From Petunia secreta (lineage: Eukaryota; Streptophyta; Magnoliopsida; Solanales; Solanaceae): a stretch of DNA of 64,000 nucleotides. Of this stretch, positions 24,497 through 35,209 are shown one piece after another. How positions within the stretch are numbered: position 1 is the first letter of the stretch; each line of letters starts with the position of its first letter. The stretch lies in contig JARKIP010000033.1 of assembly GCA_029990175.1 (NCBI GenBank), positions 17,095,001-17,159,000 of the forward strand, read 5' to 3'. A model generated the notes under the pieces. It ran no database searches, was not told the DNA's origin, and worked only from the letters and a program-made list of their open reading frames with translations. A program made the position numbers and the translations under genes.

Positions 24497-25537
24497 TCAC
24501 TGTGAGCAAACATCAATTGTTGGCATAAAGATCAGAGGTTGGCACCACATAAGTTGAGGTTTTCCCTTTGGCACTTCGACTACCTTGCCATTTTCCACTG
24601 AACTTTGAATCTCCTTCCTTAGAGCGGTGCATTCATTGGTGTCATGACCTGGTATGTTGCAGTGAAATGCACAATATTTGCTTGAATCAAAGTGAGGTGG
24701 TAGTGGGGTAAAGACTTCTCCACGTTGTGGCTGCAACATCCCGATAGACTTAAGTTTCTCAAATTGAACAGCCAGTGATTCATGCAAAGGGATGAGGGCT
24801 TGGTTATTAAGAGATATTGGGATAGGGCTTGGGGTTTTGGTAACTATAGCTTTCCCTTTCTTTGTAACATTCATATCCTTGGATTGTGCTTCAGTCAAAT
24901 TATTACCCAATACCTTTTCAGAAATCGGTTCTATAACACTTTTCCTTTTCAACAAGCTATTGCATGCACGATGGTCGTCATAGGATTTATATCGGTTAAT
25001 AAAAGCTTCGACCAGGTTGCTCCAAGAATTCCATTTGCTTGTGTCTTGCCCTATGTACCAAATCAATGCTGACCCTGTGAGTGTCTTAAGAAATAGCTTT
25101 CTCTTGAGTTCGTCGTCGCATTCCATACTTTCTAGTTGGTGCAGATATGCTCCCAAATGTACATAAGGATTTTTAGTTCCGTCATACAACGAAAGTTTCG
25201 TCACCATGCTGATATCTGATTGTTGTGCGTAAATCTTTGCAACATTTGGTGGATTCTCCTCACTTCTCATCTCCTGATTTCCTCCTACTAACTTTTTGAA
25301 TGCTCTTTCAACCATGAACGAATGTAAATTTGAAAACTGCTTTGGATCACACTCATGTATGGTGGGTGGTGCAATAGTGTAGACTGGAGCACTAAAGTGA
25401 TCCTCGAACATTGTTTTCGAGAATTCCTGTGGCATGTCAGAGGTGCCCTTGAGGCCGACCATCACTCCTCTTACCCTGTCAATTTTCTGCTCCATACACA
25501 TAATACTTGCCGCAACAACCCCATCTTGCTTTGACAA
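24497..25537 (-). CDS. gag block 1, intact 346-residue frame of Tat/Ogre-like gag
   Basis: The longest uninterrupted gag frame of the B2 element. Residues around 110-170 hold the capsid core (KLSLYDGTKNPYVHL, then LKTLTGSALIWYIGQDTSKW and EAFINRYK). Near residues 285-315 is CAFHCNIPGHDTNECTALRK, the zinc-knuckle-like segment of this family, preceded by FEKLKSIGMLQPQRG. The part that in block 2 carries the FEEYATRW and IGIQEGK blocks is missing: the frame jumps from INRYK to a short linker, so an in-frame internal deletion is likely. As a structural protein it would form the particle. Whether it is expressed is unknown, and it could still be an eroded remnant. Confidence 0.65.
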   Translation of the reverse strand: MSKQDGVVAASIMCMEQKIDRVRGVMVGLKGTSDMPQEFSKTMFEDHFSAPVYTIAPPTIHECDPKQFSNLHSFMVERAFKKLVGGNQEMRSEENPPNVAKIYAQQSDISMVTKLSLYDGTKNPYVHLGAYLHQLESMECDDELKRKLFLKTLTGSALIWYIGQDTSKWNSWSNLVEAFINRYKSYDDHRACNSLLKRKSVIEPISEKVLGNNLTEAQSKDMNVTKKGKAIVTKTPSPIPISLNNQALIPLHESLAVQFEKLKSIGMLQPQRGEVFTPLPPHFDSSKYCAFHCNIPGHDTNECTALRKEIQSSVENGKVVEVPKGKPQLMWCQPLIFMPTIDVCSQ

Positions 25538-25739
25538 ATCACCAATAAGTGCACTCTGCTAGGCCATGTCTTCTATTTTAGTGTTCAACTTGAGCCGACC
25601 CTTTAGAAAAGATGTTTTTGAGCTAGCGATAGGAAGTAATCAGAATGTGCAAAAGATCAGGATTTTAGTATTAGCTTGAAAGAAAAGTAGGGTTATATGC
25701 ATTGGAGAGATATTGAATTTGGGGAAAAGATTCATTCAG

Positions 25740-25741
<2 letters not shown>

Positions 25742-25775
<34 letters not shown>
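25742..25775. repeat. (GA)n microsatellite, about 17 units
   Basis: Uninterrupted GA dinucleotides upstream of gag block 1 (minus-strand sense CT). Confidence 0.95.
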
Positions 25776-25776
<1 letters not shown>

Positions 25777-26199
25777 AACAAACGGGTTCATGCAATGAAC
25801 AAATATCAAGTAACGAATGCATCCTATAATGCAAAAGACCATTTTACGCACAATGATTTTGAAAAGCGCTTTGTGCCACATGTCTTATTTTATTTGCTAA
25901 CAAAATAGGGAGCCTAAGAGATAATATTGCATTTATTTGATCTTATTACATTGGGAGGATGGAACCGAATTTTGGGTCATGCCAGTTGTTATCAAAGCCC
26001 GGTTTAGAGTTTATCCAGACTAAGACAGTGTCTAATAGAGTCTCGGTGAAGGGTACGTAGACCTCCGTACTTATCTACAAGAGGCTATGATGGCATTTAG
26101 GAAGTTTCACTTCCTTCTTTTCTGATCGTGCGTCGGTGTAGGATGCAAAAATATTTTCGTTAATTCCTTCATAGTAATGGTGACCCCTTGTGCGTCAAA

Positions 26200-27340
26200 T
26201 CAGCAAAGGGTTAGAACTCACTGGCGAAGCAGTCTAGTCAGAGGCTAGCAGTGCTCAAGCCCACGAGAGTTGTGGATCGTGCTGACGATCCAGTTACAGA
26301 GGCCCCAGCTGTACGAGCTTACGATGGGCAAGGGAGCAGGGCCTTGTGGTTCCCTTGGCTCTCTACGATGATTTTACGAGAATCTTGGCGGCGCAGATAC
26401 TGTAAGAACCTATTATTTGCTAGCCAGCTTATCAGGTTGCCGCAGATACAGACGTTCGGTCTCAGGGAGCTCCTATTCCAGTTTTTAATACTGCCGCAGT
26501 AAAGTATGTTTCGGAGGCAGCATGTGTTGTACCTCTAGTTATTCGGGCTGGTTAGCTAACCTGAACAATAGTTCGTTCTGAGTGCCCAAAGAGGCTGCAT
26601 TATTTTACCCAATTGAACCTTCCGATATTATTAAGCCATGCATAAGATAATTCTGCGCAAATTTTTAAAATACTATGATGTCAGCGTATCCTTCAGGCTC
26701 TTGATTATATCAAGCTGTATGATGTTGATTATTCCGTTTTCCAGTTTCAAGGTCCAGCCCTGGATTGGTGGACCGCTCTCTTATTAGCTAACTTGATTTG
26801 ATTTTTCTTCTAGATTCGTGGAAAAGTTCCTTTCGAGTAGCGAGCGAGATGAATAGTGTCAGTTTGAGTGGATTAGACAGGGTAGCCTGTCGGTTAGCCT
26901 GTTGGTTTCAGAATATGAGATTAAATTCTTTAGGATGGATGAATATGCATTAGAACTAGTCCATGAGCCCTTCGAGAGATTCAAAGATTTATTGATGACC
27001 TTTCTCCTTCCTTGAGATGCCAGATGGCTCGAAAAATTGAGGTTGTGAGTTCATTTGATGTCGTTGTTGATATTGCTCAAAGGTATTAGGCACACCATAA
27101 GTTAGAGGTGGAAGAGTTAGGGAGGGAGAGCAAGAAATTCTGTGGCCCTGGTGGGCAATCATGGTACCTCAGTTGGAGGTAAAGTTCTGATTATTTTGGA
27201 AGTCACCTGCCAGGTGACCTCAGCTGGTAGAGCGTAATTCTTAAAGTGCGCTAGTAGTTCATTAAGATAGACTCAGTTTTTCTCTTTATAGCTATCAACA
27301 ATCTGTCCAGCTTCCATTTTCAAAGACACCTAGAATGAGT
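26200..27340 (+). pseudogene. gag relic of C2
   Basis: Plus-strand blocks FQFQGPALDWWTALL near 26745 and FVEKFLSSSERDE near 26820, followed by GSLSVSLLVSEYEIKF and FERFKDLLMTFL, match the C3 gag in order. Frameshifts separate them. The relic stops just after the sequence TATAGCTATCAACAATCTG, where C1 and C3 continue, and is joined to integrase sequence on the other strand. Confidence 0.7.
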
Positions 27341-27344
27341 GTCG

Positions 27345-27790
27345 ATCATTGCTAAACCCACTGATGATCTATTAATGCTAGAGATAAGCTTGCAACCTGA
27401 TCATATATACGTACTTATCTGCTGAAAGTATAAAGTCTGAAAAGATGACACGACTTTAACTTACTGGCAATTAGAACACTGAGCCATAAATTCTGCTATG
27501 TCACATTTCATTCCGTCCCACCAATAAATCTGCTTTAGATCATGGCACATCTTAGTCGAACCTGGATGAACAGTGTATTTGGAATAATGTGCCTCTATCA
27601 TAATCTGTCCACGTAAATCTGTAACATCAGGGACACAAAGTCTATCTTTATTCATGAGAACACCGTCAGTAGTAACCGTGTAATGTGACTCCAGTTTTCT
27701 TCTGGCTATTAGTCTGTATTCAACTAGAACTGGATCCTCGTCTTGACGTTGTTTTACTTTATGAAAATTTAGAGTAATTTAGTCGAAACT
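27345..27790 (-). pseudogene. Integrase zinc-finger segment of C2, inverted relative to gag
   Basis: Minus-strand reading gives ARRKLESHYTVTTDGVL, then KDRLCVPDVTDLRGQIMIEA, then HPGSTKMCHDLKQIYWWDGM and CDIAEFMAQCSNCQ. It is the H2C2 zinc-binding domain of Gypsy integrase with both histidines and both cysteines present, open over 64 residues (27655-27461). The catalytic core that should follow is absent; after CSNCQ the sequence is the same unrelated stretch as in C1. It is the cleaner of the two copies. Confidence 0.8.
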
Positions 27791-27800
27791 ACTCGTGCAA

Positions 27801-28343
27801 GAGTAGGAGTTAATGATTTGATTGCCTTACACAGCCAAGACATAGATCGTGTAGCATGCTATCACCCTAAACTATGCGTCATATGGATAGGGCCCGTTCG
27901 ATCAGGCGAGAATCGAACCCATGCTGACCACTCGATGGCTTTATGGATTAAAGTTATGTCATAATTAATGGTACTCCCATGACAAACAACTTTTTGTTTG
28001 AACATAAGGGACAATATTTGTTTTATAGTTCATTTAGAAAAGAATAATTTTTGTATTTCAAAATAATTTAACTTAAACTTCTTAATGTAGCATTACTAAA
28101 AAGATTTTATAGCCAAACAAATAATAATACATATTTAAAATCATAAATTACAAAAGTCTTATAGTCAGCACACAAATACTGTTACATGTTTAACACCTCA
28201 AACTCTGACTACATTCATTTATTTCTTAAATTTTATGAGATAGAGGGAATAGCAATAGTTAACTTGACGCTCAAAACAGTTTACTTTTGCAATGGATATA
28301 GTGCATGTGAATCTTAATACGTTCTCCCAACTGAATATGAATA
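27801..28343. other. Unassigned AT-rich spacer
   Basis: I see no coding motif or element end. A short stretch near 27895-27945 looks like a tRNA T-arm on the minus strand but has no supporting cloverleaf (see rejected items). Confidence 0.4.
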
Positions 28344-29360
28344 AGGATATTTAAAAAAGTATACAATCTTAACACCAAAATTACCACAAAAAAAACAATA
28401 ATATAGCACTTTACAAAATATATCAGTACTTTTTACATACCATATACAAGTTTCAAAAAATATATACAAATTAGGGTTTTAACTCTTTCCTATCTTCTCC
28501 ACTCATCACTGTCCTATGGGCCTGCTGCTACCATTCACCGCCGCGGGGCAGCTACCGCCAGCCGCCGTACAATCGTGGCCACCAGAATTTTTTTATTAAA
28601 AAAATTTTGGATCTACAAAATAAAACATACAAAAATACACATATATACATAGAAGCTTTTTAAAAATTAATTTTTCGAATCTATACATACCAAACATGCA
28701 CAAACATACTAAAAATAGACACAAACAGACCAAGATATACAAGAAAATGCATGTAAATAAAATTTCTATTCTAGACATACAAATACGCAAGCATACAACG
28801 ACATACACATATATACAAAAACATACACATACAAAAGTGCAGATAGATATTTATATATAAAAAATACAAAGATATACATATTTATATATAAAATAAATAC
28901 AAATATATACATATGCATACCAATATATACACATATAAAAGGAAGGGGGAAAAAAAAGAAACGAGTCAGCCGATCGGATCTGAAGGCCATAAAAACAAGC
29001 AGATCGGTGAGCCACCACTGCGGCGCAACACCGTCACCGTAGAGGAGCAGCGCCGCTACACAGCAGCAGCAGCAGCACCGAGATCTGTCGAAGCAGTAGT
29101 CGGTGCTGGTTCGTCAGAGGAGCAAACCGGCTAGTCACCGGCGATGGGGTATAGGGACGTCTGGTGGATGGATGAATGGGTGGATGAGGGAGAGAAAAAG
29201 AGAGGAAAAGAAATTAGAGTTTTCTGTTTGGGAGAATGTAAAATGAAAAATAGTATGTAGGATAATTAAGAGAAAATTATTGATATATTTTGTAAATACT
29301 GTAAAAGTATTGTTACTTTTTGTAATTTAACTATTAAGATTCTCTTCTGGCATAATTTCC
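28344..29360. mobile_element. Candidate non-autonomous DNA transposon with long diverged TIRs (MULE-like)
   Basis: The left arm (about 28344-28590), read in reverse complement, follows the right arm (about 29100-29360). Shared in order: GATGAG(T)GGAGA, then AAAGAGTT/AAAAGAAATTAG, then TGATATATTTTGTAAA, ATTATTG/GTATTG, GTAATTT and TTAAGATT. Between the arms is an AT-rich stretch plus a GC-rich, gene-like block (28970-29150) with a CAG run. Long arms with a unique centre suggest a Mutator-like non-autonomous element. The outer ends and the target duplication are not certain (TATGAATAA against TCATATTAA is a weak 9-bp candidate). The frame 28913-29134 could be captured sequence or chance. Confidence 0.45.
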
Positions 29361-29602
29361 TCATATTAAATATATTGTTTCGAGATATACACTTCAACGT
29401 TTGTCCACCGATTACCTTTCCTCCAAGAAACTGTTGCACCACCCCCAAAAGGTTTACAAATAGTGATGCATTCGTTCATTTTGCAAGGAAAAATTTTTAA
29501 CTTAGTGAATGTGATACGGATAACGATACGAAGTGGAAGCAATTGATTACACTTTACTTTTTTCCAGCGTTTCTCTTCAAGCAATAAGCAACCGAAAAAT
29601 TA

Positions 29603-29827
29603 CTATTCTATTCAGTCCTATTTTAGCTGTCCCATTTGAAAAAGTGTATGTTCCAAATTTTTTTAGGATTTGAAAACTAAATTTAATAATTCTTTTTATA
29701 TGTATCCTTAATAATTTAATAGATAAATATTAAATAAAAATAATATAGTAAAATGTACATTCTATCTTTTAATTTTTAAATAAACGTGAAGAAGCTGAAG
29801 AGGACAACTAAAATGGAACGAAGAAAG
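29603..29827. mobile_element. Stowaway-like MITE
   Basis: 225 bp flanked by TA on both sides (29601-29602 and 29828-29829). The ends are inverted: TCAGTCCTATTTTAGCTGTCC at the left against TCGTTCCATTTTAGTTGTCC read inward from the right. TA target duplication and this motif fit Tc1/mariner-derived Stowaway MITEs. It is diverged and old. Confidence 0.65.
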
Positions 29828-30042
29828 TATTTGCTTACACCATCAATGATTTTTTTTTTTTGGGGGCTTTGAGTATGATGGGATTAAGCACACTCTTACA
29901 TGTACATCATTATCAAATTTAAAATGCATGTTGGAAGAAGTTGAACGTGCCTCCTTCACAATACGTGATTAAAATATCTCAAAACTCAGACCTTGAGTCT
30001 TTGGTTTTCAACATATCATATTTTATTTCCTACAAGTAAATA

Positions 30043-30300
30043 GTCGTCCGGCTCTATTTAATAGTCACAATTATTATAAATAATTGAATTAAAATATTGC
30101 CAATTTAAAAAATCGAGAAGAAATATATCATTTTTCTTCATTGTACCGCTAGTATTAGTTCTTCTTATAGAGTACGAATGCCTATTCTAAATTGTTAAAA
30201 ATACAAAGAAGATAAAATTAATAAAAATACTTTAACTATTTATGATTTCTTAAAAAGGGTATAAATGATAAACATGATATTTAAAATGGGCCGGAGGGAG
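30043..30300. mobile_element. Stowaway-like MITE, diverged
   Basis: About 258 bp between TA dinucleotides (30041-30042, 30301-30302). The right end read inward is CTCCCTCCGGCCCATTTTA and the left end GTCGTCCGGCTCTATTTA, imperfect inverted repeats. No coding capacity. Confidence 0.5.
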
Positions 30301-30660
30301 TAATCCTCTAAAAATAAACATAAAGATCATTTTAGCTAGCAATGTTTGAGTCTATTTTAAGCTATTTTAAGCTAGCAATGGTTTATGTTTCCTTCTGGCA
30401 CTTTGGTTGCCTTTCATGGCCAAAATTCTTATTGTTGATATTGAAAGTGTAATATGTTGTTGTCAGTGTATTAAAGTATGTTGCAGCAATACAGTCCAAC
30501 ATTGGCCATGCGTTTCATCGACATACTCATTTATGCTTATTAAGATATTTTTTATCATGTAATTTGAACCACTTGTATTTTCATCTTATAAATAATGGAA
30601 ATATTTCTCTTATTAAACATTTTTCCACCCCACTTCATCATTGGACTTGGCTTGTTCTAC
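30301..30660. other. Unassigned spacer
   Basis: A short direct repetition of TATTTTAAGCTAGCAATG near 30350-30380 is the only pattern seen. No coding motif. Confidence 0.4.
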
Positions 30661-30664
30661 ATGG

Positions 30665-32034
30665 GTAAGAAAATGGACTTATAAATGGTATTCATTGACC
30701 TAGAGAAGGCCTATGACAAAGTCCCAAAGGAGATTATGCGGAGATGCTTGGATCTAAAGGTGTACCAACTGCATATATCAGCGCGATTAAAGAAATATAC
30801 GATGGAGCCAAGACGTGCATGGCAGTTGGAGGTGACTCTGATCACTTCCCAGTTGAGATGAGATTGCATCAGGGATTAGCTCTTAGTCCGCTCTTATTTG
30901 CTCTTGTTATGGACGAATTGACTCGGAAAATTCAAGAGGAGGTTCTATGGTGTATGTTATTTGCCGACGATATAGTTTTAGTTGATGAGACTCGCGGCGG
31001 AGTTAATGATATGCTGGAGGTTTGGATAGATACCCTAGAGTCTAAGGTTTCAAACTGAGCAGGATGAAGATAGAATGCATGGACTGCAAGTTTAGTGATG
31101 CGTCTCAGGAGTCAGAGGCGAAAGTGACGATTTGACTCTCTGGTTATTCCCCAAAAGAGAAGCTTCAAGTACCTTGGCTCAATCGTTCAAGGTAATAGAG
31201 AAATTGACGATGATGTTATCCATCATATAGGGGCAGGCTGGATGAAGTGGAGACTCTCATTCCTATGCGATACGAAAGTGTCACCTAGACTCAAAGGTAA
31301 GTTCTACAAAGCGGTCGTTAGATCAGCTGTGTTGCATGGAGCAGAGTGCTAGCTAGTTAAGACCACACACATTAAGAAGATGAGTGTAGCAGAGATGAGA
31401 ATGTTTATATGGATGTGTGATCATACGAGGATTGATAAGATTAGGAATGCGGTCAATTGTGATAATGTGGGAGTGGTCTCAGTGGCGGACATCATGCGAG
31501 AAGCGAGGGTACGATTGTTCGGCCATGTGAGAAGAAAGATCGCAGATGCTCCAGTGACAAAGTGCAAATGATTGGTAGTACTGGGCCTACGGAGAAGTAG
31601 AGATAGACTAAAGAAGAATTCGGGCGAGGTGATTTGTCAAGAAATGACTCATCTCCAGATCACCTAGGACATGACCTTTGATAGAAAAGCGTGGAGGTCG
31701 AGGATTGATGTAGATGGTTAGGTAGTAGTCGTGAGAGTTTTGTCTTAGTATCAATTGTAGTATTTTTATATAAATTATTTATCGACTTATTTGCCTTTAC
31801 TACTTTTACTGTTGTTTTTTTACCTTAGTTATCAATTGTTACCTTAACAATATTTTCTTTATCATGGGTGGTTTCATCTTATTTTTGCAAGCATGTTTGA
31901 AAATATTTTTCCTTGAGCATAAGGTCTATCAAAAATAGCCCATCCACCTCAGCGGGGGTAAGGTTTGCGTATATCTCACCCTCCCCATACCCCACTTGTT
32001 AGATTTCACTGGGTATGTTGTTGTTGTTGTTGTT
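30665..32034 (+). pseudogene. RTE-type LINE, 5'-truncated reverse transcriptase
   Basis: Plus-strand frames give in order MVFIDLEKAYDKVPKE, ISAIKEIYDGAKT, LHQGLALSPLLFALVMDEL, LFADDIVLVDETRGGV (RT catalytic Asp pair FADD), then VVRSAVLHGAEC, KMSVAEMRMFIWMCDHTR and REARVRLFGHVRR. This is the palm, thumb and C-terminal part of an RTE-clade retrotransposon of plants; the endonuclease and first RT blocks are missing. Frameshifts and TAG/TGA codons separate the blocks (open runs 30744-31058 and 31380-31571). The element ends in a (TTG)n tail after GGGGTAAGGTTTGCGTA and GATTTCACTGGG, the 3' tail of Solanaceae RTE elements and of the SINEs that borrow it. Confidence 0.85.
32017..32034 (+). repeat. 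(TTG)n tail of the RTE LINE
   Basis: About six TTG units directly after GATTTCACTGGGTATG. RTE elements end in short simple repeats rather than poly(A), so this marks the 3' end. Confidence 0.8.
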
Positions 32035-32720
32035 AAACGATTCAAGACCCAGGACCCGAACCCCAAGAAAAAGCATTGAGGACCCAACTCTGTCGATGTG
32101 GTTCTATTTAAAAGTAGCTTCGACTTCATTAGCCAATTTTCTCTATGGGTATTTATTAACTCTTTTATTTTAATTGGAAGGGTCAGAGTATACTTTAATG
32201 TCCTAAACATGTTAACTAACAATTTTAAAGAATAAAAGTTATTGTTTATCACAATTACTACCTTAAGAAACACAAATTTGAAATCGGTTGAATGAAGTGT
32301 GGGAGTCCCACATCGGTAAGAAATAGTGGGCATGATGCCCATATAAGCTTTGGACAATCCTCCACCCTTTGAGCTAGCTTTTGGGCTAAAGTTAGGCGAA
32401 AGCTTAAATAACTCGGGTGCCCATGTGTTGGGCACCTGGGTGTTGAAATTTGTCAAACCCTAATTGTCTGACTTGAGACTGGTGTTTTAAAAAGGGGTTA
32501 GGTGAGCTCCTGGGTGAGGGTTGCAAAAGCGCGCTATGAGGTGACCGACGAGGCATTGATTCTGCAAGGCTTAGGTGTAGGGCAAGTCTTGGGAAGAAGT
32601 CCCAAAATCTTTTCCAAATTTTTAAAAAAAAAATAAACATAACTCAATATCTTCAATTGAAAGTCTATATTCAAATGTTAACTTGCTAATTAAATTATCA
32701 ATACTCTTGTCAAAATCTCA
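32035..32720. other. Spacer with an LTR-like remnant
   Basis: Near 32295-32400 GTGGGAGTCCCACATCGG, then TATAAGCTTTGGACAATCCTCC and TTTGAGCTAGCTTTTGGG occur in the order seen in many plant Copia LTRs, so a solo or broken LTR is likely. The ends are not defined. The frames at 31929-32456 and 32404-32640 are not supported as genes. Confidence 0.45.
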
Positions 32721-32729
32721 TTTTTTTTT

Positions 32730-34498
32730 AATTCTTAGCCCTACTTAATTTTGTAAACTATACATGATTACCATTAACCACCAAACCTTTAAACCTAAAG
32801 AGTGCCAAAGTTCAAGTATCAACACTCAGAAAAATAGGTCTCCGATAAAAAATAAAAAAAAAACTAGTTACAAAGCTGATGAATAAAACTCTACAACTTA
32901 GTGCTCTTTTTTAGCATTGGAACATATCTATTCTTTCTATAGTTTTTTTTCTTATCTGTGTTATGAAAAAATTGGTATTCACAATCGTTCCCCCTATATA
33001 TCTTCAAACTCCTAGCATTCCAAGTATGAAATATCACAACACTCCAGATGGCATCCATCATTTCCCTCTTTAATTGACTCTAATGTATGTGATTAATCCG
33101 TTGCATAGTCTGTAGCACCTCCCTTTCCTGAACATAGTGACCTGTCCACTGACCAACTGCACCCATGAGCTCATTGATCCACCTACAGTCCAAAAAATGT
33201 GTTTGTGTATTTATAACAGGTTGGCATAACAAAGATAACGACTTGTATTTGGAATCTGCATATTCATAGCTAGAAGTCTATCCCTTGTAAGAAACTTCTT
33301 CTGTGTTGTTAGCCAAGTAATAAATCTATGTTCTGGTTGGGCTATTGTACTCCATATAAGTTTAGAAATGGATAGGTTTTTTTGAGTCTCCAGAATGCAT
33401 TTTGAGACACAATATGCTCTCTTTTCGCAGTTAGCAGGTATGTTCTAGCCTGGTACCAGTCTTGCATCCCAGCTTTTAACTTGTTTAACTTCCTCTAATA
33501 CCAGCTGCTTTATGCCGGTGGAATTTTTCCCCCATATACTTGCACTGTCATTTATATATATCCCATGAACCCATCTCACCCGTAATACCTCCTACCTTAC
33601 AGCTAATTAGCATACTAATTTCTCCATTGAAGCGATATTCCATTTCTTTCACTCTTTGAAACTTAGGCCAGTATACTTCTCAGGTAAGCATACTCTATTC
33701 CGTGGCACTAAAGTTATCTTCTTTTTCCCCTCTTGTGTTCCCTAAAGGAATGCCTTACACGTCTTGTCAACTTTTTTTATAACACTCTGTGGGAGAATAA
33801 AAGAAGTCCCCCAAAAATTGTGAGTGGAAAATAGTACTACATTGACAACTTATAACCTTTCTGCATACGAGAGGTTTTTTTATTTGAACAAATTTTATTC
33901 TATTTATTATTTTGTCTATGAGTTTCTATTAATCAATCTTGCTCCAACTCTTTCAAGAAGTAGCAGCCCCTGATACCTTGTTGGAAAGTTTCCTTCAGTA
34001 AACCTTGTAACTGGACACAGCTGACTTTTTACTGTGGCATCCACACCTGCCATGAATATATTTGACTTGTCCGGGTTAGCAACAAGCCCAATAGCTGTAC
34101 TGAAGTGCGTTAGTGCCTCTATCACCCTTGTTGCTGATGCTCTATCTCTTTTGAATAAAATCATAAGATCATTAATAAATTATGAGCGAGTCTTGTTTTC
34201 TTATACATTGTGTGAAATTTGAAATTAGGAAGATCGCTCATCTTCTTCAGAACAAAGGGGATATTGGATCAACCTACCATAATCCTATTATCCCCTCAAA
34301 TTATCCATAGCCTCTCCCTTTTACCTTTACTGAAAACTTTGTAGAGGTCACATATATCATTACATGCTGCACACATTGTTTAGGGAATTCAAGACCTCTA
34401 AGTACCTCTTCTAGGAACTCTCAGCTGACTGTGTCATATGTCTTTCTTAGATCAATCTTCATTAGGCATATTGGTGTGCTTTTCCTATTGTAGTGCCT
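32730..34498 (-). pseudogene. L1-type LINE, segment 3 (reverse transcriptase C-terminal half and 3' end)
   Basis: Minus strand. The first codons downstream of the LTR junction give YNRKSTPICLMKIDLRKTYD, the plant LINE block with catalytic Asp, followed by a TGA where TGG (Trp) is expected. Later MILFKRDRASATRVIEAL and GLVANPDKSNIF represent the block after the FADD motif, and WNARSLKIYR lies near the end. A poly(T) run at about 32721-32730 is the likely poly(A) tail. Its upstream part lies at 46259-47935 beyond solo LTR B1. Strongly decayed. Confidence 0.8.
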
Positions 34499-35209
34499 TG
34501 TTGCACCCGCATTTTTACCTAACTCGGAGCGAGTCAAGGCTCGAGTTTGACTGGGTAACTTGTTTGAGTTAGAGATTGGACTCGGCACCTAATATAATTT
34601 TTTAAGGTGTATTAGGTCACCTAAATGTCTAAGGTCGGGTATTTTGTTTAATACGTTCAATTCCAAAGATTCGAGGGTAAGAAGTCCAAGTAACTCAGGG
34701 AAGAAGGTGTTAGGCATTTCCCCAAGTCCCACAAAAAGTGGTTCCGCCTGAGCAATTAATTTTGGGATGTCTAACAAGTCACAGATAAATATTGATCATG
34801 TTCACAAATTATATTATTAACTTGAAGGTCAAAATCACAATCAGTCATGCAATTGAGGCCGTTTATTCAAACCAGTATATATGGCCAGCAAGTGCATGGT
34901 ATTAGGCCTTTAAAACTTGTGGGAACGGCCTAAGCCCTTGCCTAATCGCATATTTGTCCTCATGTTTGCAAACTTATATTCAGTGTAGCTAAAATCACAA
35001 GAGCTAATTCAATTCAGTTAACTTATGGATTTTTCAGTATTTAATACAGTTTGTAGAAATAAACAATTTTGCAGAAATAGCCAGTTTTGAAGAAAATATT
35101 TTCAAATTTCATTTCAAACCAAATTGGAGTTATATTTTGAAAGAAAATGTTAGTCATTTAGGGTCGGTGTGACTTGACATTAATTGTCGAGCCCTAACCT
35201 TAATGGCTA

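Larger units (their letters stand above)
20241..25960 (-). mobile_element. Internal region of the B2 element, gag-only
   Basis: Read on the minus strand from right to left: gag block 1 (25537-24497), a zinc-knuckle remnant (24397-24152), an untranslated-looking stretch (about 24100-23450), gag block 2 (23442-22038), an unremarkable stretch (22037-21530), a minisatellite and the polypurine tract. No reverse transcriptase, RNase H or integrase motif is visible anywhere. Either this is a non-autonomous Tat/Ogre-like derivative or two such derivatives are joined. The 5' LTR that should close it on the right is missing, replaced by C2. Confidence 0.6.
25960..27800 (+). mobile_element. C2: truncated relative of C1 and C3
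   Basis: Starts with the last bases of a C-type LTR (GAATTTTGGGTCATGCC), a worn PBS (GTTATCAAAGCC for GGTATCAGAGCC) and the same leader as C3 (AAGACAGTGTCTAATAGAGT). A plus-strand gag relic follows (about 26200-27340), joined at about 27342 to the same integrase zinc-finger segment as in C1, on the minus strand. Both LTRs are otherwise missing, so it is a relic. Frames such as 26251-26502 are out of frame with gag blocks. Confidence 0.7.

Noticed and set aside
27890..27950. tRNA gene on the minus strand
   Set aside because: GGGTTCGATTCTCGCC looks like a T-arm or B box, but I could not find an acceptor stem, D-arm or anticodon arm at proper spacing.
28596..28990. Two minus-strand frames of 70-74 residues with many Tyr, Val, Phe and Ile
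   Set aside because: They are translations of ATACATA-type low-complexity DNA and resemble membrane proteins only by composition.
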